Both the position numbers and the translations under genes were made by a program. From Bifidobacterium thermophilum (GTDB taxonomy: Bacteria; Actinomycetota; Actinomycetes; Actinomycetales; Bifidobacteriaceae), in the NCBI GenBank assembly GCA_000741495.1, contig JGZV01000009.1:1-64000 (forward strand): DNA of 64,000 nt, in the 5' to 3' direction. Positions 55,414 through 64,000 of the stretch are shown here, piece after piece (the first letter of the stretch is position 1; each line of letters opens with the position of its first letter). The notes below the pieces were generated by a model that saw only the letters and a program-made list of their open reading frames with translations, had not been told where the DNA came from and ran no database searches.

Positions 55414-56616
55414 TCAGAACACGTATTCACGCAACCGGTCGATCGCCTCACGCACGCGGCTTTCCGGCAACGCCACATTCATCCGGATAGTGTCCGGCAT
55501 ATCGAACATCACACCATCCTGCCAGGCGACACCCACATCCCAGCCGCGCTTTTCAAGCTCACCGATACTCACACCATGCTCCCGGCACCAACGCGAGCAA
55601 TCCAAATACAGCATGTACGTGCCCTGCGGCCGGGCGACTTCCACGCCGTCAACCGATGACAGGTAGTCGAACATCAATTCCACGTTGCGTGACAGCACCA
55701 CGAGCAGTTCATCAAGCCACTGGCGTCCCTCCTGCGTGTACGCGCCGACCAGCGTGTGCATGGCGAGCACGTTGGCTTCGTTGTAATGCGATTTTGACGC
55801 TTGCGCTTCGACACGGTCACGCAGATAACGGTCATAGATGATGTGGTAGGCGCCGACCAGACCGGACACATTGAACGTCTTGCACGGCGCATACAAGGAG
55901 ATCGTCCGGCGTTTTGCATCCTCACTGACCGATTGGGTGGGAATATGCCGGTGGCCGTCCAGCACCAGATCCGACCAGATTTCGTCGGAAATCACCACGC
56001 AGTCGTTGCGGCGGAACACGTCCATCGCCTGCTCAATCTCCCAACGCTCCCACACGCGGCCGCAAGGATTGTGCGGGCTACAGAACACCGCCACATGGAT
56101 GTGGTTCTCCTTCAAACGCCGATCCATATCGTCGAAATCCATACGCCACACGCCCCGATCGTCACGCGTAAGAGGGCTGTGTTCGATAGCGTATCCGGCG
56201 TTTTCCAGTGTCATGGTGAACCCCACGTAAGTGGGGCTGTGCAGCAGAATCTTGTCTCCCGGAGCCGCAAACGCCGCCACTGCGGACATCAAGCCACCAA
56301 GCACGCCGTTTTCGTAGCCGATCGCTTCACGCGGCACGTCGGCGACGCCGTTGCGGTCACGCTGCCAGCCGGCGATGGCGTTGAAATAGTCGTCGCTCAT
56401 CTGGAAATACCCGAACGCCGGATGCTGCGCACGTTCGATAATCGCTTGCGGGATGGTGGGGACTGTAGGGAAGTTCATGTCGGCGATCCACATGGGGATG
56501 GCATCAAACCCCGGTTTTGGCGGATCCGGTGCAAACCCGGGCATGGAACCCAAGCCGTCGACGGCGAGCGCATCCTTGCCGTGCCGTTCCATAATCGAAG
56601 TGAAATCGTAGGTCAT
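55414..56616 (-). CDS. PatB/MalY-type C-S lyase (aminotransferase class I fold)
   Basis: A 400-aa PLP enzyme of the MalY/PatB group, which cleaves cystathionine or cysteine conjugates. MWIADMNFPTVPTI, YENGVLGGLMSAVAAF, FCSPHNPCGRVW, SDEIWSDLVLDGHRH and the PLP lysine in SLYAPCKTFNVSGL are all typical. It could supply homocysteine for methionine synthesis. The ATG at 56616 follows AAGGAG. Upstream in-frame extension to 56796 has no ribosome site. Confidence 0.9.
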   Translation of the reverse strand: MTYDFTSIMERHGKDALAVDGLGSMPGFAPDPPKPGFDAIPMWIADMNFPTVPTIPQAIIERAQHPAFGYFQMSDDYFNAIAGWQRDRNGVADVPREAIGYENGVLGGLMSAVAAFAAPGDKILLHSPTYVGFTMTLENAGYAIEHSPLTRDDRGVWRMDFDDMDRRLKENHIHVAVFCSPHNPCGRVWERWEIEQAMDVFRRNDCVVISDEIWSDLVLDGHRHIPTQSVSEDAKRRTISLYAPCKTFNVSGLVGAYHIIYDRYLRDRVEAQASKSHYNEANVLAMHTLVGAYTQEGRQWLDELLVVLSRNVELMFDYLSSVDGVEVARPQGTYMLYLDCSRWCREHGVSIGELEKRGWDVGVAWQDGVMFDMPDTIRMNVALPESRVREAIDRLREYVF

Positions 56617-56833
56617 TGCGGGGTCTCCTTGACAGGTGATGCTGCCCGAATATGGGCATGGTTGCTGCAGTTGTGTTGCTGTATTAGGTGAGCGGCGTTT
56701 CATAAGCATTGCCGTCATGTCACGGGCGTCGCGGGCGCGGCGACGAATGCGGCAATTCCCGGAAATGCGAACGTGTCGCCGGAAAACCAGCGACACGTCA
56801 GGAATAGTAAAGAACGATGGAATAGTGTCGCGT

Positions 56834-57415
56834 TTAGTCGTCGACTTTTGCGCGATAGAAGTTGATGTAGGAGCGCGATGGGGTCGGACCGCGTTGGCCT
56901 TGATAATGCGAGCCGGTACCCTTGGACCCGTACGGGTGTTCAGCGGGGGAGCTCAGCTTGAAGAAGCACATCTGGCCGATTTTCATGCCCGGCCACAGTT
57001 TGACCGGCAGCGTGCTGACGTTGGACAGTTCAAGCGTGATATGCCCTTCGAAGCCCGGGTCGATGAAGCCGGCGGTGGAATGGGTGAGGATACCCAGACG
57101 GCCCAGTGAGCTCTTGCCTTCCAAGCGCGCCGCGATGGTGGGGTCGAGTTTCACGTACTCCCATGTGGAAGCGAGCGCGAATTCGCCGGGGTGAAGGATC
57201 CATGGCTCATCGGGCTGGACTTCGAACTGTTCGGTCAGTGCGCCCTGGTTTTCCGCCGGATCGACGTACGTGTAGGCGTGGTTGTTGAACAGGCGGAAGA
57301 AACGGTCCAGACGCACGTCGATGGAAGCGGGCTGCACCATCTCGGGCGTCCACGGGTCGAGCGAAATATGACCGTCGGCCTGGGCGGCGAGGATGTCACG
57401 GTCGGACAGCAGCAT
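56834..57415 (-). CDS. dcd: dCTP deaminase
   Basis: Makes dUTP from dCTP for dTTP synthesis; actinobacterial forms are often bifunctional and go on to dUMP. The 193-aa length, [11 protein letters not shown] start, [37 protein letters not shown] (with the catalytic Glu in [13 protein letters not shown]) and the C-terminal [20 protein letters not shown] are family marks. The ATG at 57415 follows AAGGAGA. Confidence 0.95.
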   Translation of the reverse strand: MLLSDRDILAAQADGHISLDPWTPEMVQPASIDVRLDRFFRLFNNHAYTYVDPAENQGALTEQFEVQPDEPWILHPGEFALASTWEYVKLDPTIAARLEGKSSLGRLGILTHSTAGFIDPGFEGHITLELSNVSTLPVKLWPGMKIGQMCFFKLSSPAEHPYGSKGTGSHYQGQRGPTPSRSYINFYRAKVDD

Positions 57416-57831
57416 TGGGATTCTCCTTGGCAAGACTATTGCTTATTGCTCTGGTTGCGGTCGGCCGCCTGCTTACGGGCGCGGCCTTTCATGCTGTATG
57501 CCAGTGTACGCGGCGGCGCGGCCATCGCCTGTCGCGTCGCCCTGTCGGCATGATTGTGGCACGAAATTGGCAGGATTCTTTCAGGAAAACTTCGAGATGC
57601 CCACAGCATCGTGGATTCTAATAGAACATGTCAGCAAACAGCTGATCGGGAACACCGGTTCCTGATAATTGAACCCCTTTTCTTCTTCTCTCTCCTTTCT
57701 CTCCTCCCCGGCGGCATCCACCGCCGGGGTTTCTTTTTCGGATGCGGGGATTGCCCTTATCGACCGCGTTTCCCCATTGCCCACCCGCACGCCACTCACC
57801 CACAGCCTATTGCCGACTTCCAATGCCGACA
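57416..57831 (+). other. Gene-free region; possible small RNA on plus strand
   Basis: No credible gene, yet a strong plus-strand terminator closes the region at 57706-57738 although both flanking genes are on the minus strand. A short hairpin GGGAACACCGGTTCC at 57649-57663 lies ahead of it. This could be a small RNA, but no clear promoter was found. Confidence 0.3.
57706..57738 (+). terminator. Orphan intrinsic terminator
   Basis: Stem CCCCGGCGG (57706-57714) with CCGCCGGGG (57721-57729), six-base loop, then TTTCTTTTT. It faces the plus strand where no gene is seen upstream. Confidence 0.8.
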
Positions 57832-58083
57832 TCTGAAAAACTCGCGTCAAAAGGCAAAACGTGCGAGATATTGAGAGAAAAGTCAGAAAAACTCGCATGA
57901 AACCGGCGATCGCGGGAGAAATGAAGACCCAGCGGGTCACGCATCATACCAGCCGTGTCACAGAAAGCTTGGAATATCAACGATTCGTAGGTTTCCGACA
58001 TCGACAGGACGAACCGCGAAGTCTGAAAATCTCGCGGATTCGACGCCCACATCGAGATATTGAGAGATTCTTCCCGACATCTC
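57832..58083 (+). repeat. Two GAGATATTGAGA-type intergenic elements
   Basis: Copies at 57832-57894 (TCTGAAAAACTCGCG, GCGAGATATTGAGAG) and 58022-58083 (TCTGAAAATCTCGCGG, TCGAGATATTGAGAG, GACATCTC). The block GGAATATCAACGATTCG near 57971 matches GGAAAATCAACGATTCG near 28832. No gene in 57832-58178. Confidence 0.65.
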
Positions 58084-58178
58084 CGTTTTCGGGGCGTCGT
58101 GTCCGAGAAATCACGACATCGAAATCACGAGATCAAAATCACAGCATCGCAAGACTGAGAGCTCAACGCGAACACGCC

Positions 58179-60065
58179 TCACACGTCGTATCGCCAACTC
58201 TTGTCGGTGAGTACGCGTGCCATCACCAAGCCGATCGGCAGGCAGATGATCACCATAAACGCGCGGAACGCCCAATCCAACGCGTGCAACGTGTCGAAAG
58301 CGCCAAGATAGAACATCGCGCGGTACATATACATGCCGGGCACCATGATCACAATGGACGGCACGGTCATGCAGATACGAGGGTATCCCAGATGCGGGGG
58401 CAACAACCCACGCCGGACCGAAGAGCGCCATGCTGACGCCAGCAGGCCGGCGAGCAGCGCACCAAGGAATGCCCCGGCCTCCGCCGGCACACCCAAATCC
58501 ACGATTTCCAGGCGCAGGGTATCAGTGATCATGCCGATCATCGCAGCCACCAGACACATGCGTTGCGGTGAGTTGAACATCACGGAGAAGCCCCACACAC
58601 CAATAAAAGCGAACACCATGCGCAGCAGACAGTTGACCACCGGATCAAGTCCCAACGGCTCGAATCCTTGCGGGTTGAGATGCACAATCGAAGCGACCAT
58701 CCAACCGGCGAGCGTGGCGATCAGCACGATACACAGCACGTACGCCACCCGCTGGATGCCCGACGGGAAGTCGATCTTGGCCATATCCAGCCCGCCGGTA
58801 ATCATCGGGAAGCCCGGGATGACGAACAGCATCGCCCCGATATACGCGGTGTCATGCTGCAAGGCGACGGGATCGAACAGGCCGATCAGGCGCAGGGTTC
58901 CCGTACAGGCCAGCGCGGCCACGCTCACGCACACAAAGGTCACGAAGAACTGGTTGAGATGGTGGATGAACATGCGGCGCCGCAGCCAATGGCCCAGGCC
59001 CGCCCCCACGAACGCGCCGATCATGTCGTATGGACCGCCGCCAAGCAGGAACACGAAGGCCGCGCAGGCGCATGCCGAGGCGAGTCCCGCGAATGCCGGC
59101 GAATACAGGGGTTTGCGATGCTCGATCATGTCGAGCCGCTCATGCGCCTGCCGTACGGTGACTCCGCGGCGATGCTCCGGACGTTGGCCGACATGGTCGA
59201 AATGGTTCGCATACTCGCCTTTCGGTGGACGCTGGGTGCGTTCGAGACGCCGGATACGACGACGCCCGCGCGCTTCTTCACAGTGCCCTCGCCGCGTTGT
59301 CCCCTCTTGCGCCGCCTGTGCACCGCGCTCCACGCGCTCCGCACGATTGACATCATGGATATCCAGCGGTGTCGCCGTCTGTGAGTCCCCGGTATCCGGA
59401 CGGGAGAGCTCCGCCTGTTCCAGCGCGTCAAGCACGGGATCGTCATCGGCTTCCGCCGCCTGTTCTTGCGCCTCGAGTTGAGCCTTGTGTTCTTTGCTTT
59501 CTTTGCGTAGCTGCTTGGACAGATCGGCGGACACCTGGGAGGCGTCACGCTGGTCGAGATGCTGCATCAGCCCTTCAGATACTTCGGTACGGCTGTGATA
59601 CATGGATCCGGTGCCGAGATTCACGTTGAACCAGTCGGCGAAATGCTCGAGCAGCCAGATACGCTCGGTATTGACGCCGGTGGTGGGCAAATCCACCACT
59701 TCGGTGATCCGGTCGTGGCCGTCTGTACAGGCCGCTTCGATATCGGTCAGATTCACATCGGCACGCACATGCACACCCAAGGGATAGGCGATGCGATGCA
59801 TCATCTCGCGCACGCGGAAGCTGCCGGTGCCCGCCCCCAAATCCAGCATGCCGACACGCACGATCACACTGGCTTTCGCCGCAATCCCCGCTTCGGTGAT
59901 CGGCTTGTCCCAATCACGCTCGATATCCTCCATATCAAGCGGAATGGAGTGCGTATGGTATTTCCTCACCGCAGCCGCGGCATTCTCAATACCGCTGGAC
60001 TGTGCACTATCCCGTAGCGTTGCTTGTGGATGTTCTTGCTGTTGCGAAGGCTGTTGTGAAGTCAC
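58179..60065 (-). CDS. ThrE-type threonine/serine exporter
   Basis: Export permease of the ThrE family. The N-terminal soluble domain (IVRVGMLDLGAGTGSFRVREMM, HVRADVNLTDIE, then RTEVSEG) is followed by a long hydrophilic, partly very basic linker of about 140 residues, then about ten helices starting at SPAFAGLASACACAAFVFLLGG. The linker is longer than in Corynebacterium ThrE. I start at a GTG at 60065; the frame continues to a TTG at 60137. Neither has a clear ribosome site, so the N-terminus is uncertain. Confidence 0.82.
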   Translation of the reverse strand: MTSQQPSQQQEHPQATLRDSAQSSGIENAAAAVRKYHTHSIPLDMEDIERDWDKPITEAGIAAKASVIVRVGMLDLGAGTGSFRVREMMHRIAYPLGVHVRADVNLTDIEAACTDGHDRITEVVDLPTTGVNTERIWLLEHFADWFNVNLGTGSMYHSRTEVSEGLMQHLDQRDASQVSADLSKQLRKESKEHKAQLEAQEQAAEADDDPVLDALEQAELSRPDTGDSQTATPLDIHDVNRAERVERGAQAAQEGTTRRGHCEEARGRRRIRRLERTQRPPKGEYANHFDHVGQRPEHRRGVTVRQAHERLDMIEHRKPLYSPAFAGLASACACAAFVFLLGGGPYDMIGAFVGAGLGHWLRRRMFIHHLNQFFVTFVCVSVAALACTGTLRLIGLFDPVALQHDTAYIGAMLFVIPGFPMITGGLDMAKIDFPSGIQRVAYVLCIVLIATLAGWMVASIVHLNPQGFEPLGLDPVVNCLLRMVFAFIGVWGFSVMFNSPQRMCLVAAMIGMITDTLRLEIVDLGVPAEAGAFLGALLAGLLASAWRSSVRRGLLPPHLGYPRICMTVPSIVIMVPGMYMYRAMFYLGAFDTLHALDWAFRAFMVIICLPIGLVMARVLTDKSWRYDV

Positions 60066-60168
60066 GATTCCATTACTATCGCAAGCCGTACCCCGTACCG
60101 GACACGCGTCAACGTCGCTGCGCAACCCCGCAGCCAAGCCCGTAAAAACCTGATATCACACCGATTCA

Positions 60169-60246
60169 TGACATGTCCACCATACGGTCACCGCAGCAAT
60201 ACATTTCGGACATGTTACATACCCGTCGAAAACACAGCCGTATAAT
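60169..60246 (+). promoter_or_regulatory. Upstream region of ppc: inverted repeat and -10
   Basis: A perfect -10 TATAAT (60241-60246) lies about 115 bp before the ppc start. Upstream are TGACATGTCC (60169-60178) and GGACATGTTA (60208-60217), an inverted repeat with nine of ten matching. No good -35 was found, which would fit a regulated promoter. Confidence 0.45.
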
Positions 60247-60362
60247 GCCACTGCAACCGCTGAACCAACGGCTTTGGGTTCGCAACGGCCGGCACCACAA
60301 CCGTGGAGGAGCCACGGAAGACCGGCAGACCGAACAACCGGAGGTTTGGAAAAGGAGGTTCA

Positions 60363-63119
60363 ATGACAACAGAAAATCAGCAAATCACGCCAGCCGACGC
60401 CGCTATCGTGACGTCCGGCACGGGCACCAAAGGCCCGGAAGAGCGTGCTCTCCCCGATTCGCTGAAGCACGACATGGATCTGTGCCTGCAGATCGTGCGC
60501 GAAGTGCTCGGTGAATTCAATCCCAAACTGCTCGAAACATTCGATACCGTCCGCCAGTACGTGGCCGACGCGAGTGCCGAGCATTTCACCAGTGTTCACA
60601 CGGACCCGAGCGAGGGGCAACGCGAACTGGACAAGGCAGTTGAAACCATCGATGCGATGAATCTGCACGATGCGCAGCTGCTTGCCCGCGCTTTCACCAC
60701 TTACTTCCATCTGGCGAACCTGTGCGAGGAAAACTACCGCGTATCCGTACTGCATCAGCGTGAAGCCGCAGTCGCCGGCGACGAGGCGGTCGATCCAGTC
60801 AACGAGATGACCAACGCCTACCACAAGCTCATCGTTGAAATGGGCCCGGCCAAGGCGAAGGAGCTGCTCAACAAGCTTGAGTTCCACCCCGTGTTCACCG
60901 CGCACCCGACCGAGGCGCGCCGCAAGGCCGTCGAAGGCAAGATCCGCCGCATCGCCCAGCTGCTGGAAAGCAGCAAGATGCTCGGCGGCTCCGACAAGAA
61001 GGAAAGCTACCGTCGTCTGTACAACGAGATCGACGCACTGTTCCGCACCTCGCCGATCGCGCTGAAGAAGCCGACGCCTGTCGAAGAGGCCGACACCATC
61101 CTCGATATTTTCGACAACACGCTGTTCCAGACGATTCCGCTCGTCTACCGTCGTTTCGACGATTGGATTCTCGGCGACAAGGCGGGTCTTGTCCCGCCGG
61201 TGTGCCCCGCGTTCTTCCATCCGGGCAGCTGGATCGGCTCCGACCGTGATGGCAACCCGAACGTCACCGCGAAGGTCAGCCGCCAGGTCGCCCGCAAGTT
61301 CAGCGACCATGTGATCGCCGCCCTCGAGGAAGCCTGCCGCACTGTCGGCCGCAACCTCACCATGGAGGCTGGCACCACACCGCCGAGCGCCGAGCTGAAG
61401 AACCTGTGGAATCATCAGAAGGAAATGAGCGAACGGCTCACATCCAAGGCCGCGCTGATTTCCACCAAGGAAATGCATCGCGCCGTCATGCTGGTGATGG
61501 CCGATCGTCTGCACTACACCATCGAGCGCGACGCCGATCTCATGTACAAGTCCTGCGATGATTTCATCGCGGATTTGAAGATTGTGCAGCGTTCGCTCGC
61601 CGCAGCCGGCGATCCGCGCGCGGCCTATGGCCCGTTGCAGGATCTCATTTGGCAGGCCGAGACCTTCGGCTTCCACATGGTGGAGATGGAGTTCCGTCAG
61701 CATTCGGTCGTGCATTCCCGTGCACTCGAGGATATCCGCGAACACGGCCTGCACGGCGAGCGTGGCGAACTGCAGCCGATGACGCATGAGGTGCTCGACA
61801 CCTTCCGCGCGCTGGGTTCCATCCAGAAGCGCAACGGCATCAAGGCCGCCCGCCGCTACATCATCTCCTTCACGAAGTCCGCGCAGAACGTGCGTGATGT
61901 GTACGAGCTCAACCGCCTCGCCTTCGCCCATCCGGAGGACGTGCCGACCATCGACGTGATCCCGCTGTTCGAACAGCTTGAGGATCTGGAGAACTCGGTG
62001 GACGTGCTCGACGAGATCATCAAGATCCCGGAAGTGCAAGCACGCCTGAAAGCCACTGGCGGCAAGATGGAAGTCATGCTCGGCTACTCGGATTCCTCCA
62101 AGGACGCCGGCCCGACCACCTCCATCCTCGCACTGCATGACACCGAAGGCCGTATCGCCAAGTGGGCTGAGGAACATAACATCGACCTGACGCTGTTCCA
62201 CGGCCGTGGCGGCGCTGTCGGCCGTGGCGGCGGCCCCGCCAACCGCGCGGTGCTCGCACAGCCTGCTGGTTCGGTCAACTGCCGCTTCAAGCTCACCGAG
62301 CAGGGCGAGGTCATTTTCGCCCGTTACGGCAACCCGGTGCTCGGCATGCGTCACATCGAGTCCGTTGCCGCGGCAACGCTGTTGCAGTCCGCTCCGAGCA
62401 TCGACAAGATCAACACGGAGATGACCGCGAAGTACAAGCCGATGGCTGACGCACTCAACGAGACGTCGCATGAGCGCTTCCTCGACCTGCTGCACACGCC
62501 GGACTTCGCCGAATGGTTCTCGACCGTCACCCCGCTCGCCGAGGTTGGTCTGCTGCCGATCGGTTCCCGTCCTGCCAAGCGTGGTCTGGGCGCCAAGTCC
62601 CTTGACGATCTGCGCACCATCCCGTGGGTGTTCGCCTGGTCGCAGGCGCGCATCAATCTGGCCGCATGGTATGGTCTGGGCACGGCGTGCGAGAAGTTCG
62701 GCGACTTGGATACGCTGCGTAAGGCGTATGAGGAGTGGCCGCTGTTCTCCACGTTCATCGACAACATCGAAATGTCGATTGCGAAGACCGACGAGCGTAT
62801 CGCCAAGATGTATCTGGCGCTCGGCGACCGTGACGACCTGCGTGACAAGGTGCTCGACGAGATGCGTCTGACCCGCAAGTGGGTGCTGCGCATCGTCGGC
62901 GACGCTTGGCCGCTGCAGCACCGTCATGTGCTCGGTCAGGCCATCAGGGTGCGTTCCCCGTACGTGGACGCCCTGTCCGTCACCCAGGTGCTGGCGCTGC
63001 GTTCGCTGCGTCGCAAGGTGGACAAGGAAGAACTCAGCCAAAGCCAACAGGCAGAGTTCATCTACCTTATCCTGTGCACCGTTTCGGGTGTCGCTGCAGG
63101 CCTGCAGAACACGGGCTGA
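60363..63119 (+). CDS. ppc: Phosphoenolpyruvate carboxylase
   Basis: Fixes bicarbonate onto PEP to give oxaloacetate, the anaplerotic route in bifidobacteria. The 918-aa protein has the catalytic His in VFTAHPTEARR, the substrate Lys in GYSDSSKDAG, the Arg loop FHGRGGAVGRGGGP and the conserved C-terminal QNTG. A strong AAAAGGAGG lies just before the ATG. A long hairpin follows the stop. Confidence 0.97.
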   Translation: MTTENQQITPADAAIVTSGTGTKGPEERALPDSLKHDMDLCLQIVREVLGEFNPKLLETFDTVRQYVADASAEHFTSVHTDPSEGQRELDKAVETIDAMNLHDAQLLARAFTTYFHLANLCEENYRVSVLHQREAAVAGDEAVDPVNEMTNAYHKLIVEMGPAKAKELLNKLEFHPVFTAHPTEARRKAVEGKIRRIAQLLESSKMLGGSDKKESYRRLYNEIDALFRTSPIALKKPTPVEEADTILDIFDNTLFQTIPLVYRRFDDWILGDKAGLVPPVCPAFFHPGSWIGSDRDGNPNVTAKVSRQVARKFSDHVIAALEEACRTVGRNLTMEAGTTPPSAELKNLWNHQKEMSERLTSKAALISTKEMHRAVMLVMADRLHYTIERDADLMYKSCDDFIADLKIVQRSLAAAGDPRAAYGPLQDLIWQAETFGFHMVEMEFRQHSVVHSRALEDIREHGLHGERGELQPMTHEVLDTFRALGSIQKRNGIKAARRYIISFTKSAQNVRDVYELNRLAFAHPEDVPTIDVIPLFEQLEDLENSVDVLDEIIKIPEVQARLKATGGKMEVMLGYSDSSKDAGPTTSILALHDTEGRIAKWAEEHNIDLTLFHGRGGAVGRGGGPANRAVLAQPAGSVNCRFKLTEQGEVIFARYGNPVLGMRHIESVAAATLLQSAPSIDKINTEMTAKYKPMADALNETSHERFLDLLHTPDFAEWFSTVTPLAEVGLLPIGSRPAKRGLGAKSLDDLRTIPWVFAWSQARINLAAWYGLGTACEKFGDLDTLRKAYEEWPLFSTFIDNIEMSIAKTDERIAKMYLALGDRDDLRDKVLDEMRLTRKWVLRIVGDAWPLQHRHVLGQAIRVRSPYVDALSVTQVLALRSLRRKVDKEELSQSQQAEFIYLILCTVSGVAAGLQNTG

Positions 63120-63139
63120 TTTCAATTTCCGACCAGTGC

Positions 63140-63187
63140 AAACGCGGAAGGCCTCGTACCCTATGGGTGCGGGGTCTTCCGCGTTTT
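63140..63187 (+). terminator. Terminator of ppc
   Basis: Imperfect stem AAACGCGGAAG (63140-63150) with CTTCCGCGTTT, extended inward by GCC/GGT pairing, ending in TTTT. It begins 20 bp after the stop. Beyond it to 63495 no gene is seen. Confidence 0.8.
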
Positions 63188-63495
63188 GGCGACTCGCACA
63201 CGAGGCTTTTCTTATCGACACCTGACCTGCCATCCTCCACCCGCAGTCCGCCGGGAGTTTGCGTACTATGTGCTGATAACAGCATGTTCTCCCACCTATG
63301 CGTGGGACTTTTCACGCAAATGCGATTCAGCCCGAAAACTCCCATCGGCTTGATTCGGGTCGTGTTGGTATTTCAACGTTTTCCTTGGCACATTATCGCC
63401 GAATCACGTTCTTGCAAGTAATCTCCCGGGAGATTATCTACAGCCTCGTGAATCTGTGAAGAACTCCCGCGCTCCCGCCCCCATCAGCAACTGCC

Positions 63496-63543
63496 GAAAA
63501 AGCAAGCGCCCGTCGTATGGGATGATACCCACACGACGGGCGC
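63496..63543 (-). terminator. Terminator of the AhpF-like gene
   Basis: Minus strand: GCGCCCGTCGTGTGGG pairs with CCCATACGACGGGCGC, followed by TTGCTTTTTC. It lies 46 bp past the stop of the AhpF-like gene. Confidence 0.8.
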
Positions 63544-63588
63544 GATTCAGATGGGTGCGATGCCAACCCAACAGCTGCACGAAAGAAA

Positions 63589-64000
63589 TCAGGCTCCCAG
63601 CAGATCAAGCATCTGCGGCACCGATTTCTTGCCGAATTCGATGGTCTGCTGCGCACCTGGCCGGGTGATAACCATGCACGGCACGCTCATCACGTTGAAC
63701 TTGTCCTTGAGCTCGGGGAAGTGCGCGATATCGTAGGCTTCCGCCCGCACCTTCGGGTTCGCCGCGGCGATGCGCTGGGTCGCGAGCACGGTTTCCGGGC
63801 ACATCGTGCAGGTAAGGGAGACGAGCAGCATGACATCGACCGGCTGGCCAATCGAGGCGATCCGTTCGGCGGTGTCCCGGTCGAGCGCCTGCCCCGGACC
63901 GGCCACGTTGTACAGGGCGAGTACGAAGGAGTTGAACTCGTGCCCGCTCGGAACGCCATGGAAGGCAATGCCGGTTTCCTGCGGTTCACCGTTAGCTCCG
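63589..64000 (-). CDS. AhpF-like dithiol domain, C-terminal end of a larger protein (partial)
   Basis: The frame is open to the window edge, so the 5' part is missing. The visible ~136 residues match the N-terminal disulfide-relay domain of AhpF: GIAFHGVPSGHEFNSFVLAL, then VSLTCTMCPETV with the redox CxxC, and FNVMSVPCMVITRPG. Here this domain is at the very C-terminus, implying a fusion in swapped order, probably behind a thioredoxin-reductase-like flavoprotein module outside the window. Confidence 0.8.
   Translation of the reverse strand, partial: GANGEPQETGIAFHGVPSGHEFNSFVLALYNVAGPGQALDRDTAERIASIGQPVDVMLLVSLTCTMCPETVLATQRIAAANPKVRAEAYDIAHFPELKDKFNVMSVPCMVITRPGAQQTIEFGKKSVPQMLDLLGA

Noticed and set aside
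63280-63320. A terminator at TCCCACCTATGCGTGGGA
   Set aside because: It is a short hairpin without a T-tract and with no nearby gene end that needs it.

Overview
The window looks like a piece of a Bifidobacterium chromosome. GC is high, Shine-Dalgarno sequences are of the AAAGGAG type, and the gene order fhaA-fhaB-pstP-rodA-pbpA-pknA-pknB beside trpG/pabA, a class E sortase, a DUF881 gene and crgA is the actinobacterial near-origin cell-envelope cluster. Glycogen phosphorylase, phosphoenolpyruvate carboxylase and a DPP-type peptidase fit the genus. No phage, integrase, transposase or CRISPR array was seen.

Layout. 0-9 kb: PLP synthase (pdxS, pdxT), a noncoding tandem array of hairpin repeats, a DUF559-type protein, a family 2 glycosyltransferase, a GH5 hydrolase and a MocR-type regulator. 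9-16 kb: a nucleobase salvage island (codA-like deaminase, pucR, codB, codA) in which a shared 14-bp motif suggests PucR control. 16-23 kb: a five-gene peptide-type ABC importer operon ending in a C39-like cysteine peptidase. 23-35 kb: HtrA protease, threonine aldolase, tRNA-Leu(CAG), tgt, DUF3073, trpS, an SCP-like protein and glycogen phosphorylase. 35-41 kb: rhomboid protease, a dense DnaA-box cluster with an AT-rich core, a THUMP-like methyltransferase, crgA, DUF881, sortase E and trpG/pabA. 41-51 kb: the Ser/Thr kinase/phosphatase and cell-elongation operon on the minus strand. 51-64 kb: DPP-type peptidase, lysophospholipase-like hydrolase, C-S lyase, dcd, ThrE-type exporter, ppc and the end of an AhpF-like redox protein.

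The most unusual content is noncoding. (1) Twenty-one 22-bp dyad-symmetric sites of three sequence families lie in seven intergenic clusters, with centres 72-74 bp apart (one 63-bp step), about seven helical turns, and unrelated spacers. (2) About eight diverged ~135-bp units follow pdxT, most beginning with a hairpin whose stem is kept by paired changes. (3) An AT-rich family with the core GAGATATTGAGA recurs in three gene-free regions. (4) There is an oriC-like DnaA-box cluster away from dnaA. Three genes (fhaB, pstP, htrA) carry frame disruptions at short homopolymers; these are either sequence errors or real, and need raw-read support.
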